Positions 44,292 to 53,082 are shown, numbered from the stretch's first letter. The stretch is DNA of 64,000 nucleotides from Marinobacter lipolyticus SM19 (GCF_000397065.2 NZ_KE007306.1:138813-202812), one strand, 5' to 3'. The notes: a model not told the origin generated them from the sequence alone. Made by a program: numbers and translations.

Positions 44292-45755
44292 TCAGGCCAT
44301 GGCCAGTTCCGAATCCAGGTCGATGCCTGCATCACGCATCTGGGCCAGCTTGTATCGAAGGGTCCGAGGGCTGATACCCAATTGCTCGGCCGCCCGATTG
44401 CGGCGACCTCGCTCTTTTTTCAGCGTGTCGATAATGATACGGAACTCGCGCTGACGCAGATCATCCCCCAGGGCAACAGGACCACTTATTTCCGACGCCT
44501 CCGTCAAATAATGGGTATCGGGATCAGCGACAGATTCACTTCCAAACGATGCTGAGGGCAATTCCGGCTCTCTCGCCGGGGCCCGTTCCGCAACCGGTGC
44601 GCTGCCGTCGACACGGCCGGTAATGCCCAGTTCCAGGCACAGGTCCGCAGCATGGATAACGTTTCCCTGATGAAGTACCAACGCCCGCTGTATCGCATTA
44701 TCCAGCTCACGGACATTACCGGGCCACGGGTGGCTCACCAGCGCCTGCTGTGCGTCACTGGCGAAACTGATGCCCGTCAGCTTCATCTTGCGGCAATGCT
44801 TCTTCAGCAAGGCAGTCGCCAGCGGCATGATATCAAGCGCTCGGTCCCTCAGAGGTTGCCAGTGCATCGGAAAGACCGTCAGCCGGTAGTAGAGATCCTC
44901 GCGGAACTTACCCTCACGAACATACTCACCCAGATCGCGATTGGTGGTAGCCACTACCCGCACATCCAGGGTAATCGGCTTGCGACCGCCAACCCGCTCT
45001 ACCTCACGCTCCTGCAGCACTCGCAGAAGCTTTGATTGCAGCCCCAGGTCCATTTCTGAAATCTCATCAAGGAGGATGGTGCCGCCATTGGCCTGCTCGA
45101 ACTTGCCAGGCGAAGAAGCAACCGCACCGGTAAACGCCCCTTTTTCATGGCCGAACAGGATGGCTTCAAGCATATTCTCAGGAATTGCTGCGCAGTTGAT
45201 GGCCACAAAGGGCTGGTCAGCGCGGGGCGATTGCTGGTGAATATATCGGGCCAGCACCTCTTTACCAGTACCGCTCTCCCCGGAAATCATCACCGTGGAT
45301 TCACTGGCCGCGACTTTTGCCGCCAGCTGGAACATACGTTTGCTGATCGGGTCCTCAGCCACCGGCTCATCGCCACCGGTTTTCGCGCGAGCCCCGCCCA
45401 CCACCCTGGTGACTGCATCAACCAACACCTTTGGCTCGAAGGGCTTTACCAGATAGTCGATAGCACCGGACTGCATCGCGGACACCGCGTGACTGATCTG
45501 CCCGTAGGCGGTGATCAGCATCATTGGCAGCCCGGGGTACAGCCGCTGCACCTCCCCCAGAAGGTCATGGCCGGACATGCCGGGCATATTGACGTCACTG
45601 ACCACCATATCCACGGGAGCCTCCGCCAAACGCGTCAAAGCTTCCTCGGCGTTCGCCGCTTCACGCACACGAAACTTTGCCAACTCGAGGGTGGTGACCA
45701 GCGCTTCCCGCAGGTCGTGGTCATCTTCAACGATCAGAATCTGGGCCTTGGCCAT
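44292..45755 (-). CDS. fleR: FleR, sigma-54-dependent flagellar response regulator
   Basis: A 487-residue NtrC-type activator: receiver (D54 in MVVSDVNMPGMSG), AAA+ domain with GESGTGKE (159-166) and the sigma-54-contacting GAFTGA loop (206-211), and a Fis-type helix-turn-helix (RGRRNRAAEQLGISPRTLRYKL). Phosphorylated by FleS, it turns on the middle flagellar genes (fliE operon, flg genes). The ATG at 45753-45755 has GGAGG six bases upstream; an ATG 36 bases earlier lies inside fleS. Confidence 0.95.
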   Translation of the reverse strand: MAKAQILIVEDDHDLREALVTTLELAKFRVREAANAEEALTRLAEAPVDMVVSDVNMPGMSGHDLLGEVQRLYPGLPMMLITAYGQISHAVSAMQSGAIDYLVKPFEPKVLVDAVTRVVGGARAKTGGDEPVAEDPISKRMFQLAAKVAASESTVMISGESGTGKEVLARYIHQQSPRADQPFVAINCAAIPENMLEAILFGHEKGAFTGAVASSPGKFEQANGGTILLDEISEMDLGLQSKLLRVLQEREVERVGGRKPITLDVRVVATTNRDLGEYVREGKFREDLYYRLTVFPMHWQPLRDRALDIMPLATALLKKHCRKMKLTGISFASDAQQALVSHPWPGNVRELDNAIQRALVLHQGNVIHAADLCLELGITGRVDGSAPVAERAPAREPELPSASFGSESVADPDTHYLTEASEISGPVALGDDLRQREFRIIIDTLKKERGRRNRAAEQLGISPRTLRYKLAQMRDAGIDLDSELAMA

Positions 45756-45777
45756 GGTTGCCTCCGAAAACTCTTCT

Positions 45778-47007
45778 TTATTGACCAACAAGCGGAAGGG
45801 TCAGTGTCGCCACTGCACCCCCCTGTTCCGGCGATTGCATGGCAAACCGCCCCTGATGGGCTTTCACTACCGCCTGAACAACCGCCAACCCAAGCCCGGT
45901 ACCGTGGGACTTGGTGGTATAAAATGCCTCCATGAGCTGACCCGCCTGCCCGGCTTCAAATCCCGGGCCGTTATCCACCACTCGAATCACAAGTTCACCA
46001 GCAACAGGAGCGAGCTGAACCGTCACACGCGTTGCCCCTGCTTCCACACTGTTGTTCACCAGATTGGTACAGGCACCCACCAGGGCATCCCGATTACACA
46101 TAACACGACAATCCTCGACCTGGCTGTCCAGATGCACTTCCACACCCGCAGCCAACTTCAGTCCGTCCAGTGCGGAACCCAGAGCGGTGATCAATGATTC
46201 CGCGGACAACTCCTCAGCCAGCCGGGTTTCCCCTCGGGCAAAGATCAACATGTCACGCACCTGCTGCTCCAGGTGTGTCAGACGCGACATCAGACGTGAG
46301 GCACAACGTTGTCGCATCTCCTCGTCCAGGTCTTCCTGGCTGAGGTGGCCACCATAGAGAATGGCGGCGGACAGCGGCGTGCGAATCTGGTGTGCAAGAG
46401 AGGCGACCATTTTACCCATGGCCGACAAACGCTGGGCATGGGCAAGCTGCGACTGCAGGTGACGGGTTTCCGTCAGATCCGTCAGCAGAATCAATTGGCC
46501 CGGCTGGTTTTCCATGGTCCGGATCTCAATACTGACCCGCCGACCGTCTTTCAGGGACACTTCGTGGCCGTCATCCCGGCGCGGTGCAAAGCAGCGACGA
46601 ATTACATCCACCCAGCGCTCGCCATCCAGGGGTTCACCCAACAGACTGATCGCCGCGGGGTTGGTCTGGGTCACCACCCCCTGGCTGTCGAGCACGACCA
46701 CACCAGCCGGTAATGCGGTCAATAATGTGGACAAACGATCCGCCAGCTTTTCTTTTTCTTCCAGCTCTTGCTGGCGCTGGAGAGATTCCGCCGTCAGCTC
46801 CCCGGATAACTGATTTACCCGGGACTCGAGTGTGCGATAGGAATCGGTAATTTGCCGCGACATCTGGTTAAACAGTTCCAGCGCCGATCCCACAGCTTCG
46901 TCGTCCTGCTCCGGAAACAGGGCGGTAACCTTGTCGTTAGCATCCGCCGCCGCATTGGCTTGTGCCTGTTCTGCGGAAGACTTCACAACAAACTGTAGCT
47001 GACTCAT
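45778..47007 (-). CDS. fleS: FleS, flagellar sensor histidine kinase
   Basis: A 409-residue soluble kinase without membrane segments: a coiled coil (about 45-95), a PAS domain (about 95-180), the HisKA helix with H206 (VASLAHQIRTPLSAAI) and an HATPase domain (VNNSVEAGATRV, DNGPGFE, GTGLGLAVV). It phosphorylates FleR; the cue, probably an assembly intermediate, is unknown. I chose the ATG at 47005-47007 (MSQLQFVVKSS) with AGGGGA upstream. Confidence 0.94.
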   Translation of the reverse strand: MSQLQFVVKSSAEQAQANAAADANDKVTALFPEQDDEAVGSALELFNQMSRQITDSYRTLESRVNQLSGELTAESLQRQQELEEKEKLADRLSTLLTALPAGVVVLDSQGVVTQTNPAAISLLGEPLDGERWVDVIRRCFAPRRDDGHEVSLKDGRRVSIEIRTMENQPGQLILLTDLTETRHLQSQLAHAQRLSAMGKMVASLAHQIRTPLSAAILYGGHLSQEDLDEEMRQRCASRLMSRLTHLEQQVRDMLIFARGETRLAEELSAESLITALGSALDGLKLAAGVEVHLDSQVEDCRVMCNRDALVGACTNLVNNSVEAGATRVTVQLAPVAGELVIRVVDNGPGFEAGQAGQLMEAFYTTKSHGTGLGLAVVQAVVKAHQGRFAMQSPEQGGAVATLTLPLVGQ

Positions 47008-47073
47008 AAACTCGTCCCCTGACTCACCCGACCACCGGGTCAAACTCTACGGATGGTTTGTTTTCAGGGAACT

Positions 47074-47091
47074 AAGCCAGCATCATGCCAA
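47074..47091 (-). promoter_or_regulatory. predicted sigma-54 promoter for fleSR
   Basis: The minus strand reads TTGGCATGATGCTGGC: TTGGCA at -24, GG-N10-GC spacing, and TGGC where TTGC is usual at -12. It lies 69 bases before the fleS start. FleQ with sigma-54 controls fleSR in Pseudomonas. Confidence 0.6.
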
Positions 47092-47247
47092 CTTAAATTT
47101 TTGTTTATAATTCAGCAGGAAAGAAAACTCACCAGATGGGAAACGACGGTTTTACGTCGGCCTGAAATGACTATATCGCTTCGGGTTACAAAGCTTTGAC
47201 GCCGGTGTTTTTATGCTTTTTTGGTGGTTTGGCTGGGAGTAGAGGGC

Positions 47248-47329
47248 CAGGGGGGAGGTCTTTTTTGAAATCGCCTTACAACTCGCTGCGCTCAGACAAG
47301 CGGCGGTTTCAAAAAAGACCTCCCCCCTG
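47248..47329. repeat. palindromic repeat, copy 1 (variable arms, shared core)
   Basis: A perfect 23-base inverted repeat (47248-47270 and 47307-47329), with a G-run on one side and six T/A bases inside, encloses a 36-base core. The core is the reverse complement of the core in the second copy with three mismatches, while the arms of the two copies share no sequence. Each copy is therefore self-complementary by its own arms. Confidence 0.85.
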
Positions 47330-47400
47330 CCCCTCACCGGACTTCAAACGGGCCTGCCATACAACCGATTTTATTCGCGGCGGGCCCGCACAGGGTACAA

Positions 47401-47494
47401 GCCGGGGTGGTGGGGTATGTTTTTAAAAAGCGCCGCCTGTCTGAGCGCAGCGAGTTGTAAGGCGGTTTTTAAAAACATACCCCACCACCCCGGC
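47401..47494. repeat. palindromic repeat, copy 2 (variable arms, shared core)
   Basis: A perfect 29-base inverted repeat (47401-47429 and 47466-47494) encloses the same 36-base core as copy 1, in opposite orientation; the core contains TGTCTGAGCGCAGCGAGTTG. The copy lies 40 bases downstream of the fleQ stop and may end that transcript through its hairpin and A/T tract. The arms differ fully from copy 1. Confidence 0.85.
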
Positions 47495-47533
47495 CCACTC
47501 CGCAGCAGGCCCCCAAAGACAAACCAAACAAAA

Positions 47534-48985
47534 TCAGGTGTCCTCGGACTCCTCCTCCCGAAGACCATATTTGCGAACCTTCTCGACGAGGGTCGTCCGC
47601 CGAATCCGCAGCTTCTCCGCCGCACGGGCAACCACGCCACTGGCTTCGTCCAACGCCTGCTGGATCAGCTGCTTTTCGAGGTTCGACAGGTAGTCCTTCA
47701 GGTCGATGCCGTTGACCGGCAACAAGGCCGGAGCATCAAGACCTACCAGGCCCGGTACGCCGGACGGCATGCCTGAATCCTCGACGGGGCGGTTTTCGTC
47801 ATAGTCGTCCACGTAGCGGAACTTCTTGGGCAGCTCCTGGACGCCAATGACGCCATAGGGGTGCATGATCGCCAGGCGCTCCACCAGGTTGGCCAACTCG
47901 CGAACGTTACCGGGCCAGTCGTGTCGGCACAGGCTCATGATCGCTGCCGAGTTCAACCGTAGGGAGCCGCGCTTTTCTTTTTCCATGCGGGAGATCAGTT
48001 CGTTGATCAGCAGGGGGATGTCTTCGACACGCTCTCGCAGCGACGGCATCTCAATCGGGAAAACGTTCAGGCGGTAATACAGATCTTCCCGGAAGTCTCC
48101 GGTTTCGATCATGTCCTCGAGATTCTTATGGGTGGCGGCGATGACCCTCACGTCGGCTGACAGGGTGCGGTTGCTACCGACCCGTTCGAACGTGCGCTCC
48201 TGCAGGACGCGCAGGATTTTCACCTGCATGTTCAGGGGCATGTCGCCAATTTCGTCCAGGAACAGGGTGCCCCCTTCGGCCATTTCAAAGCGTCCGACCC
48301 GTGAGGTAATGGCGCCGGTGAAAGCCCCTTTCTCATGGCCGAAGAGTTCGCTTTCCAGCAACTCTGCCGGGATTGCGCCGCAGTTCACCGGTACAAATGG
48401 CTTCTCCCGACGCTCGGAATGGTAGTGCAGGTTTCGTGCGACGACTTCTTTCCCGGTACCGGACTCGCCGGTAATCAGCACGCTGACGTCCTTGTCGGCC
48501 ACTTGTTGCATCAGCTGACGCACCGACTGGACTTTCCGGCTGGTACCGACGAGGCTGCGGAAAAGCTGCAGGCCGCGCTGCTGGCCACGCTCCTGTGAAT
48601 GGATAAACTGATCACGATAGATCTGGGCACGGTACAGGGAATCCACGAACTTTGTGTAGTTCAGCGGCCAGGACATTCGCGCGATGATCCGTGACCGGCA
48701 GTCCTCAGACACCCCCTTCAGAGCCGGGTCGCCAACCATCAGTATGGGAACACCGCTGGTTTTTTGGCATAGCTCGGAAACAACGTCAACGATGCCATTG
48801 CCTTCACCATTCACCAAGGCAATGGCGATTGAAGACAACGTTTCTTCGTCGCCTGACGCCAGCATAGTCTTCGCCTCTTCGCCCGCCAGGATCTGCTCTT
48901 CGCCAATGAACTCCAGGATGGTCACTATGTCACGGCGGCGGGACTCGTCCTCGCTCAGCACCAGCACCTTGTTATTTTTGGGCAT
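47534..48985 (-). CDS. fleQ: FleQ, master flagellar regulator and c-di-GMP-responsive enhancer-binding protein
   Basis: A 483-residue protein. The N-terminal receiver-like FleQ domain (1-135) has no phospho-acceptor Asp at the expected strand (VNGEG in its place). The AAA+ domain has GESGTGKE (173-180), GAFTGA (220-225) and Walker B LFLDEI (241-246). A Fis-type helix-turn-helix closes it ([20 protein letters not shown]). FleQ works with sigma-54 on early flagellar genes and is opposed by FleN; c-di-GMP turns it toward exopolysaccharide genes. It lies apart from fleSR by the repeat-bearing gap. Confidence 0.96.
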   Translation of the reverse strand: MPKNNKVLVLSEDESRRRDIVTILEFIGEEQILAGEEAKTMLASGDEETLSSIAIALVNGEGNGIVDVVSELCQKTSGVPILMVGDPALKGVSEDCRSRIIARMSWPLNYTKFVDSLYRAQIYRDQFIHSQERGQQRGLQLFRSLVGTSRKVQSVRQLMQQVADKDVSVLITGESGTGKEVVARNLHYHSERREKPFVPVNCGAIPAELLESELFGHEKGAFTGAITSRVGRFEMAEGGTLFLDEIGDMPLNMQVKILRVLQERTFERVGSNRTLSADVRVIAATHKNLEDMIETGDFREDLYYRLNVFPIEMPSLRERVEDIPLLINELISRMEKEKRGSLRLNSAAIMSLCRHDWPGNVRELANLVERLAIMHPYGVIGVQELPKKFRYVDDYDENRPVEDSGMPSGVPGLVGLDAPALLPVNGIDLKDYLSNLEKQLIQQALDEASGVVARAAEKLRIRRTTLVEKVRKYGLREEESEDT

Positions 48986-49017
48986 CCACGTAAATCTCTT
49001 GGAAGGATTTGTGCGGT

Positions 49018-49046
49018 ATTTAAGACCGTAATAGCGCAGGAGTCAA
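49018..49046 (-). promoter_or_regulatory. predicted sigma-70 promoter for fleQ
   Basis: The minus strand has TTGACT (49046-49041), a 17-base spacer and TTAAAT (49023-49018), about 33 bases before the fleQ ATG. A 7-base inverted repeat AATAGCG/CGCTATT (49030-49036 and 49055-49061) flanks the -35 box and overlaps the end of the upstream FliT-like gene; it could be an operator or a weak hairpin. Confidence 0.55.
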
Positions 49047-49056
49047 TTTTATGACG

Positions 49057-49386
49057 CTATTTGGGGCGGTTTCCTGAGACGTTTTGATACGCACGGGCGG
49101 CATTTCGGTTACGGTTCACACCCTTGAGGGCCTGTTCTGCTTCTTTACGGGCTTCTGTCGCCCCCGCACTGGCCTCATCACAAAAGGCCTGAAGACGCTC
49201 GAGACGCTCCCTGACCGGCTCAACGGAGAGCTCGCCGGCTTCCAGTTGCGCCATGACGGGAGCAACTGTTGTTTTTACCTGCAGGTTAAGTTCGGACAAT
49301 CTGTCCCAGTCCTTGTCGGTCAATGCCTGATCGAGACTTTCAATCAACTGGTCAAGGGACTGGAGTCCGTTCGGGGCCTCTGTCAT
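49057..49386 (-). CDS. putative FliT-like flagellar chaperone
   Basis: A 109-residue, highly charged helical protein. QSLDQLIESLDQALTDKDWDRLSELNLQVK and the later basic tail (VNRNRNAARAYQNVSGNRPK) resemble the small FliT/FleP proteins encoded upstream of fleQ in Pseudomonas. FliT binds the cap protein FliD before export. The ATG at 49384-49386 has AGGAGAAGG upstream; the in-frame region before it overlaps the DUF1329 gene and is discarded. fliD and fliS, its usual neighbours, are not here, so the assignment rests on helical pattern and position. Confidence 0.5.
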   Translation of the reverse strand: MTEAPNGLQSLDQLIESLDQALTDKDWDRLSELNLQVKTTVAPVMAQLEAGELSVEPVRERLERLQAFCDEASAGATEARKEAEQALKGVNRNRNAARAYQNVSGNRPK

Positions 49387-49424
49387 CAATCCTTCTCCTG
49401 TAGTCACAACGGCCCCGTCCAGGT

Positions 49425-50783
49425 TTACCGGCGCGCGGCGCGACGAGCGGCAGAGGCAGTAAACTGGTTGCCACGAAAACCCGGATTGAAATCGTACGCC
49501 GGAAATCCGTCGTTGAGGCCGTCGATGTAATAGCGTTCGGATTTGAGATCGTACGTCATCTCCATAGTAGTCCAGAACACCGGCTCGCTGTAATAGCTGA
49601 TATTGTGGGCTTCGGAAACCCGCCAAAGATTACCTTCCGCGTCATACTCCTCGGACGTCAGGATCTGCCAGCTGTCTTCATCCACGTAGAAAACGCGGCG
49701 CGCATATATGTGACTGATGCCCGTTCGCAGGGTAGCCTCGACCACCCATACCCGGTGCAGCTCGTAACGAGTCAGGTCCTGATTGATATGCCTCGGTCGA
49801 ATCACGTCATCGGGGCGGACCTCAGCGTCATGCAGCTTGTATGCATTGTAGGGTACAAATATCTCCCGCTTGCCTTTCAGCTTCCAGTTGTACTGGTTCG
49901 GCGCACCGTTATACATATCCTTCTGGTCAACGGAACGCAGTGAGGAGGCGTTGGGCAAATTGGTTTCATAGGCCAGGTTCGGGGAACGACGCAACCGGCG
50001 GGAACCAGCGTCATAACGCCAGGCCAGGCGGGGTGAGCGGATCTGGTCAAGGGTTTCGTGGACCAGTGTGATGGTGCCCGCCAGCCTGGACGGCGCAACA
50101 GTATTAGTCTTCAGGTAGAAGATTTTGTTATCAATGTCGTCCAGATCGGCCCCAAGACGGCTGTAGGCGAAAAAGTAGTCATATTCGTTGACCACCTGAT
50201 TGAACGACCCACTCACCAGTGGTGTCGCGGAGGCGCTACGAAACGAAATTTCCTCGCCGCGATATCTCAGGATGTGGTTCCAGATTACCTCCAGGCCCGA
50301 TTTCGGAATCGGGAACGGACTGGTCATGATAGTGTTTCTGACGCCGTTGCCATTATCCAGCAGCTCAGCGGAGACAGCGTTCTGCTTATATTTATCGTAA
50401 ACGTGCTCGGGGAACGCCGCGGTCCGACGGGTCTGGAAAACCGGCATAAAAAAATCCGGGCCGTAGCGCTCCAACATCTGGATATGACCGTCGGTCAGCT
50501 TGTCCCGATAGAGATCCAGGTTGTCCCCGGTAATGAAGAACAGCGGCTCATCATCCGGAAACGGGTTTACCTCGATCTGACCTGGCTCCCAACCCGAGGG
50601 TGGTTGTGTCAGCCCTCCGGTCCACTCGGGGATGCTTCCCGAGGCATTTGCCTGTTTTTCAGCTCCAACCGGGGTAAGTTCACTGTTCAGCTTCTGAGCC
50701 TCTGGCGCATTGACCGCCGCAGCGACATTGCCGGATACAGACAACACCATCATGGCAACGCCTGTGACCAATTGCATACGCAT
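49425..50783 (-). CDS. DUF1329 periplasmic/outer-membrane-associated protein
   Basis: A 452-residue exported protein with a signal peptide (MRMQLVTGVAMMVLSVSGNVAAA). The mature protein follows the DUF1329 plan: LTPVGAEKQANASGSIPEWTGG near the start, NPFPDDEPLFFITGDNLDLYRDKLTDGH, and late YARRVFYVDEDSWQI and YYSEPVFWTTMEMTYDL segments that recall LolB/LolA-like sorting folds. Function is not established; relatives in Pseudomonas and Marinobacter often sit near lipid or steroid degradation genes. A PsrA-like operator lies in its promoter region, which fits fatty-acid control. An upstream in-frame extension of 49 residues is unlikely. Confidence 0.85.
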   Translation of the reverse strand: MRMQLVTGVAMMVLSVSGNVAAAVNAPEAQKLNSELTPVGAEKQANASGSIPEWTGGLTQPPSGWEPGQIEVNPFPDDEPLFFITGDNLDLYRDKLTDGHIQMLERYGPDFFMPVFQTRRTAAFPEHVYDKYKQNAVSAELLDNGNGVRNTIMTSPFPIPKSGLEVIWNHILRYRGEEISFRSASATPLVSGSFNQVVNEYDYFFAYSRLGADLDDIDNKIFYLKTNTVAPSRLAGTITLVHETLDQIRSPRLAWRYDAGSRRLRRSPNLAYETNLPNASSLRSVDQKDMYNGAPNQYNWKLKGKREIFVPYNAYKLHDAEVRPDDVIRPRHINQDLTRYELHRVWVVEATLRTGISHIYARRVFYVDEDSWQILTSEEYDAEGNLWRVSEAHNISYYSEPVFWTTMEMTYDLKSERYYIDGLNDGFPAYDFNPGFRGNQFTASAARRAARR

Positions 50784-50914
50784 CCCTAACTTACTCCCTT
50801 CATATCGGTTACCACCTTGAGGAAAATCACAGAAAACCTCTTCACCGTTTATCAGCCCGTCACACGGCAAGATCGGGCAAATGTCGCTCAACGGGCGGCC
50901 CTTTTTGCCAAATT

Positions 50915-50928
50915 CAAACGACCGTTTC
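50915..50928. promoter_or_regulatory. PsrA-like operator between DUF1329 and the 51076 gene
   Basis: CAAACGACCGTTTC fits the PsrA consensus (G/C)AAAC-N(2-4)-GTTT(G/C). PsrA is a TetR-type repressor released by long-chain fatty acids. The site lies in the 292-base divergent region between the two starts (50783 and 51076), 132 bases before the DUF1329 gene. I found no other copy in the promoter regions I examined. Confidence 0.4.
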
Positions 50929-51075
50929 AACCTAATGTTTGTGTTTTCTTGTTAAACCCATAGGTAGCAACACGGGGAGGAAATCCATTCCTGAAAATGG
51001 TAGACTGTCAAATTAATCCGAAGCGCACTTTTATCTATATCGCTCAGTTCGACCGACACCCGGTGGCAGGTAACC

Positions 51076-51567
51076 ATGGCATCACAGTGGCATTCACTGG
51101 TATCACAAAAGCTGTTTATGGCCAGAACACTGCTGCAACAGGCGGATAGCGATACTGAGGCTGACTCGTACCGGACATTACAGCGGGAAGCAGCCGTTCA
51201 GGGCGCCATCGAGCTTGCGCTGCGTGCCCGGAAGTTGTTGCTGGTGATGATAGCGCGGTTATACCAGCAGAAAAACGAAGAACCCGAGTCACTAACCGCT
51301 CTGTCAGCCCTGCTGGGCACCGAGCTGCCGGAAGTGAATGAGCTGCTTGCCCTGGCGCATCTGCCAGGTAGCTGGTGGAACCTTCTGGATCAACTGGAGA
51401 CGTCCCAGAGCAAGCCACCGGCAGCCAGGAAGACGGTTAGCGCTGAGAACATCATTGCAATCTCTGCGGAATCGGGCCCGGATCGATCGACACCGGCGCT
51501 CAACACATTGCTCGATGCGCTCAAACAATTCGCTGATACCCTGGAAGACCGCCACAGCGAGTGGTAA
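51076..51567 (+). CDS. conserved hypothetical protein, probably DUF6586
   Basis: A 163-residue, largely helical protein beginning ASQWHSLVSQKLFMARTLLQQ, with a tryptophan-containing WWNLLDQLE segment after a helical bundle and a disordered middle (about 112-135). From memory it matches the DUF6586 family, whose Pseudomonas member is encoded near lexA-sulA (PA3010 region). The same neighbourhood here supports that. No function is known. It is followed by a second small gene on the same strand. Confidence 0.6.
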   Translation: MASQWHSLVSQKLFMARTLLQQADSDTEADSYRTLQREAAVQGAIELALRARKLLLVMIARLYQQKNEEPESLTALSALLGTELPEVNELLALAHLPGSWWNLLDQLETSQSKPPAARKTVSAENIIAISAESGPDRSTPALNTLLDALKQFADTLEDRHSEW

Positions 51568-51612
51568 ACCGCGAGGCACGACAGGGTAGGAATCAACAGA
51601 AAGGTTATTTGA

Positions 51613-51873
51613 ATGTCACCATCTTTTTTTGAAATCGTACAGTTGAGTGATGGCGATTACGCTCTGCGTCGCGTCGATGATGATGCGGCACCATTGGTAC
51701 GCATTTCGTTTTCTTCGGAAGCTCGCGACATGATGGAAGACCGGGACATGGCCGTTGCCAAGGCGATGATTGCTGCAGGTATCGAAGCGGTCGGGAATGT
51801 CGCCCATGACATCGACTGGGAAGAGGATGAACTGGAAACCCAAGACGTTCAACCTTCCTATACGCTTCACTGA
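51613..51873 (+). CDS. small conserved hypothetical protein of the lexA-sulA neighbourhood
   Basis: An 86-residue acidic protein (SPSFFEIVQLSDGDYALRRV, then REISFSSEARDMM-type text and a DIDWEEDELE tail). It has no membrane segment or cysteine. AAAGG lies eight bases before the ATG. It resembles the small protein encoded beside sulA in Pseudomonas (PA3009). No function can be read; the strongly acidic C-terminal third might be a protein-contact surface. Confidence 0.6.
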   Translation: MSPSFFEIVQLSDGDYALRRVDDDAAPLVRISFSSEARDMMEDRDMAVAKAMIAAGIEAVGNVAHDIDWEEDELETQDVQPSYTLH

Positions 51874-51888
51874 AACCACCCTGGCCTG

Positions 51889-51911
51889 GCCAGCGCACCG
51901 TCAGCGCTGGC
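51889..51911. terminator. dyad between convergent genes at the sulA 3' end
   Basis: An 8-base perfect inverted repeat GCCAGCGC/GCGCTGGC with a 7-base loop lies between the 51613 gene and sulA and overlaps the sulA stop codon. No T run follows on either strand, so it is a weak bidirectional terminator at most. Confidence 0.35.
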
Positions 51912-52404
51912 GCAGCACCACCCCGTGACTGTTCCCCTGAGCGGACGCCTTCTGCAGCGTCTCCAGGGCTTCGCGACCCAGCTTCCTTGTCCACATCACC
52001 ACCGCATGACAGGTGCCAGCACTGAGCGCACGCTCAGCCAACTGCCGCGCTGGATAATCCGGGGTCGATCTCAATACCAGCAACTCTCCAGCGACAATGC
52101 CGTGCATTTTTTGCCACTTGCTTACCAGTGCCTGGGGCGGATCAATCCACGCAAGCCAGCGCTTTTCCTGGTTCAGCTGGGTCAACATCGGTAGCAAGAG
52201 CTGAAAGTTCTCAACCTGACCTTCCGGCAGGATAATTTCGGTCACATTACCTATCACCGGCGCCGGTACAGACTCAGTTTGCCTGGATCTCGCCGGACCG
52301 GTACGAACAACGGGCGTTCCCCCTGATGCATACCTTGCGGGGGCCTGATAGCCCATGGCTGCCTGTGAGTAGGCCAGATTCTGATTAAAGCTGAGTTGTT
52401 CCAT
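51901..52404 (-). CDS. sulA: SulA, SOS cell-division inhibitor
   Basis: A 167-residue protein with the SulA core: ITEIILPEGQ-type strand, LLLPMLTQLNQEKRWLAWIDPP, and the C-terminal GTCHAVVMWTRKLGREALETLQKASAQG. SulA binds FtsZ and stops septation during DNA damage. It starts 34 bases after the lexA stop on the same strand, so it should be expressed with lexA from the LexA-controlled promoter; I see no separate LexA box in the gap. The ATG at 52402-52404 has GAGG seven bases upstream. Confidence 0.9.
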   Translation of the reverse strand: MEQLSFNQNLAYSQAAMGYQAPARYASGGTPVVRTGPARSRQTESVPAPVIGNVTEIILPEGQVENFQLLLPMLTQLNQEKRWLAWIDPPQALVSKWQKMHGIVAGELLVLRSTPDYPARQLAERALSAGTCHAVVMWTRKLGREALETLQKASAQGNSHGVVLRQR

Positions 52405-52437
52405 GATACGCCTCGCCTTCAAGTTGACCGTTCCGGA

Positions 52438-53046
52438 TCAGTGCATATCCGAACGTCGGATGACACCAACGCCAAGCCCTTCAATGAACAGTTCCTCTTC
52501 CCGGAGATCCACTTCAATCGGGGCAAACTCCTCATTCTCCGCAATCAGGTATACCCTGTTACCATCCTTGCGGAAGCGCTTGACCGTCACTTCCTCACCT
52601 ACCCGGGCCACCACAACCTGTCCGTTGTGAACATCCTGGGTGCGATGGACCGCCAGCAGGTCACCGTCGAGAATACCGATGTCCTTCATACTCATTCCGC
52701 GAACCCGCAACAGATAGTCCGCGGATGGTGAGAAAAAGTCCGGCTTCAGGGTGCAATGATCTTCGATATGTTCCTGGGCCAGAATTGGACTGCCCGCCGC
52801 CACCTGACCAATCACCGGCAAACCGAGATCTTCCTCAACCTCCGGCAAACGAATACCCCGGCTCGCGCCCCGCACCATTTCAATGGCACCCTTGCGCGCC
52901 AAAGCCCTGAGGTGTTCCTCTGCGGCATTGGCGGAACGGAAGCCAAGCTCCGCTGCAATTTCCGCCCGGGTCGGTGGGTACCCCGTTTCATCCACGTACC
53001 GTCGAATGATATCCAGTACCTGGCTTTGCCTTGCTGTCAGCTTCAT
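52438..53046 (-). CDS. lexA: LexA, SOS repressor
   Basis: A 202-residue repressor: winged-helix DNA-binding domain ([22 protein letters not shown]), self-cleavage site A84-G85 (GQVAAGSP), catalytic S119 (GMSMKD) and K156 (VTVKRF), numbered exactly as in E. coli LexA. RecA filaments trigger its cleavage and release the SOS genes. A LexA box lies 16 bases before the start codon, so the gene represses itself and probably sulA. Confidence 0.98.
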   Translation of the reverse strand: MKLTARQSQVLDIIRRYVDETGYPPTRAEIAAELGFRSANAAEEHLRALARKGAIEMVRGASRGIRLPEVEEDLGLPVIGQVAAGSPILAQEHIEDHCTLKPDFFSPSADYLLRVRGMSMKDIGILDGDLLAVHRTQDVHNGQVVVARVGEEVTVKRFRKDGNRVYLIAENEEFAPIEVDLREEELFIEGLGVGVIRRSDMH

Positions 53047-53062
53047 GCGGTTGCCCCGTTAG

Positions 53063-53082
53063 TCCTGTTTTTATATACAGTG
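53063..53082. promoter_or_regulatory. LexA-binding site (SOS box) upstream of lexA
   Basis: CTGTTTTTATATACAG (53065-53080) has the exact CTGT-N8-ACAG form. A second copy of the right half, TATATACAGTG, occurs 18 bases further upstream (ACAG at 53095-53098) but its left half is lost. The amidoligase gene diverges 127 bases away, so LexA could also touch its promoter region. Confidence 0.88.

Larger units (their letters stand above)
47008..47533. other. gene-free stretch between fleS and fleQ
   Basis: This 526-base interval contains the predicted fleS promoter near its left end, about 150 bases of AT-rich sequence in which I see only a short CGACG/CGTCG dyad, and two palindromic repeats. Small open frames across the repeats read in several directions and have no ribosome sites, so I do not call a gene here. 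Confidence 0.8.

Noticed and set aside
47248..47494. CRISPR array
   Set aside because: Only two units, in opposite orientation, with self-complementary arms and no spacers or cas genes.
47196..47776. Small open frames with NSLRSDKRR- or AACLSAASCK-like products
   Set aside because: They are translations of the palindromic repeat cores, read on both strands and running into fleQ. They lack ribosome sites.
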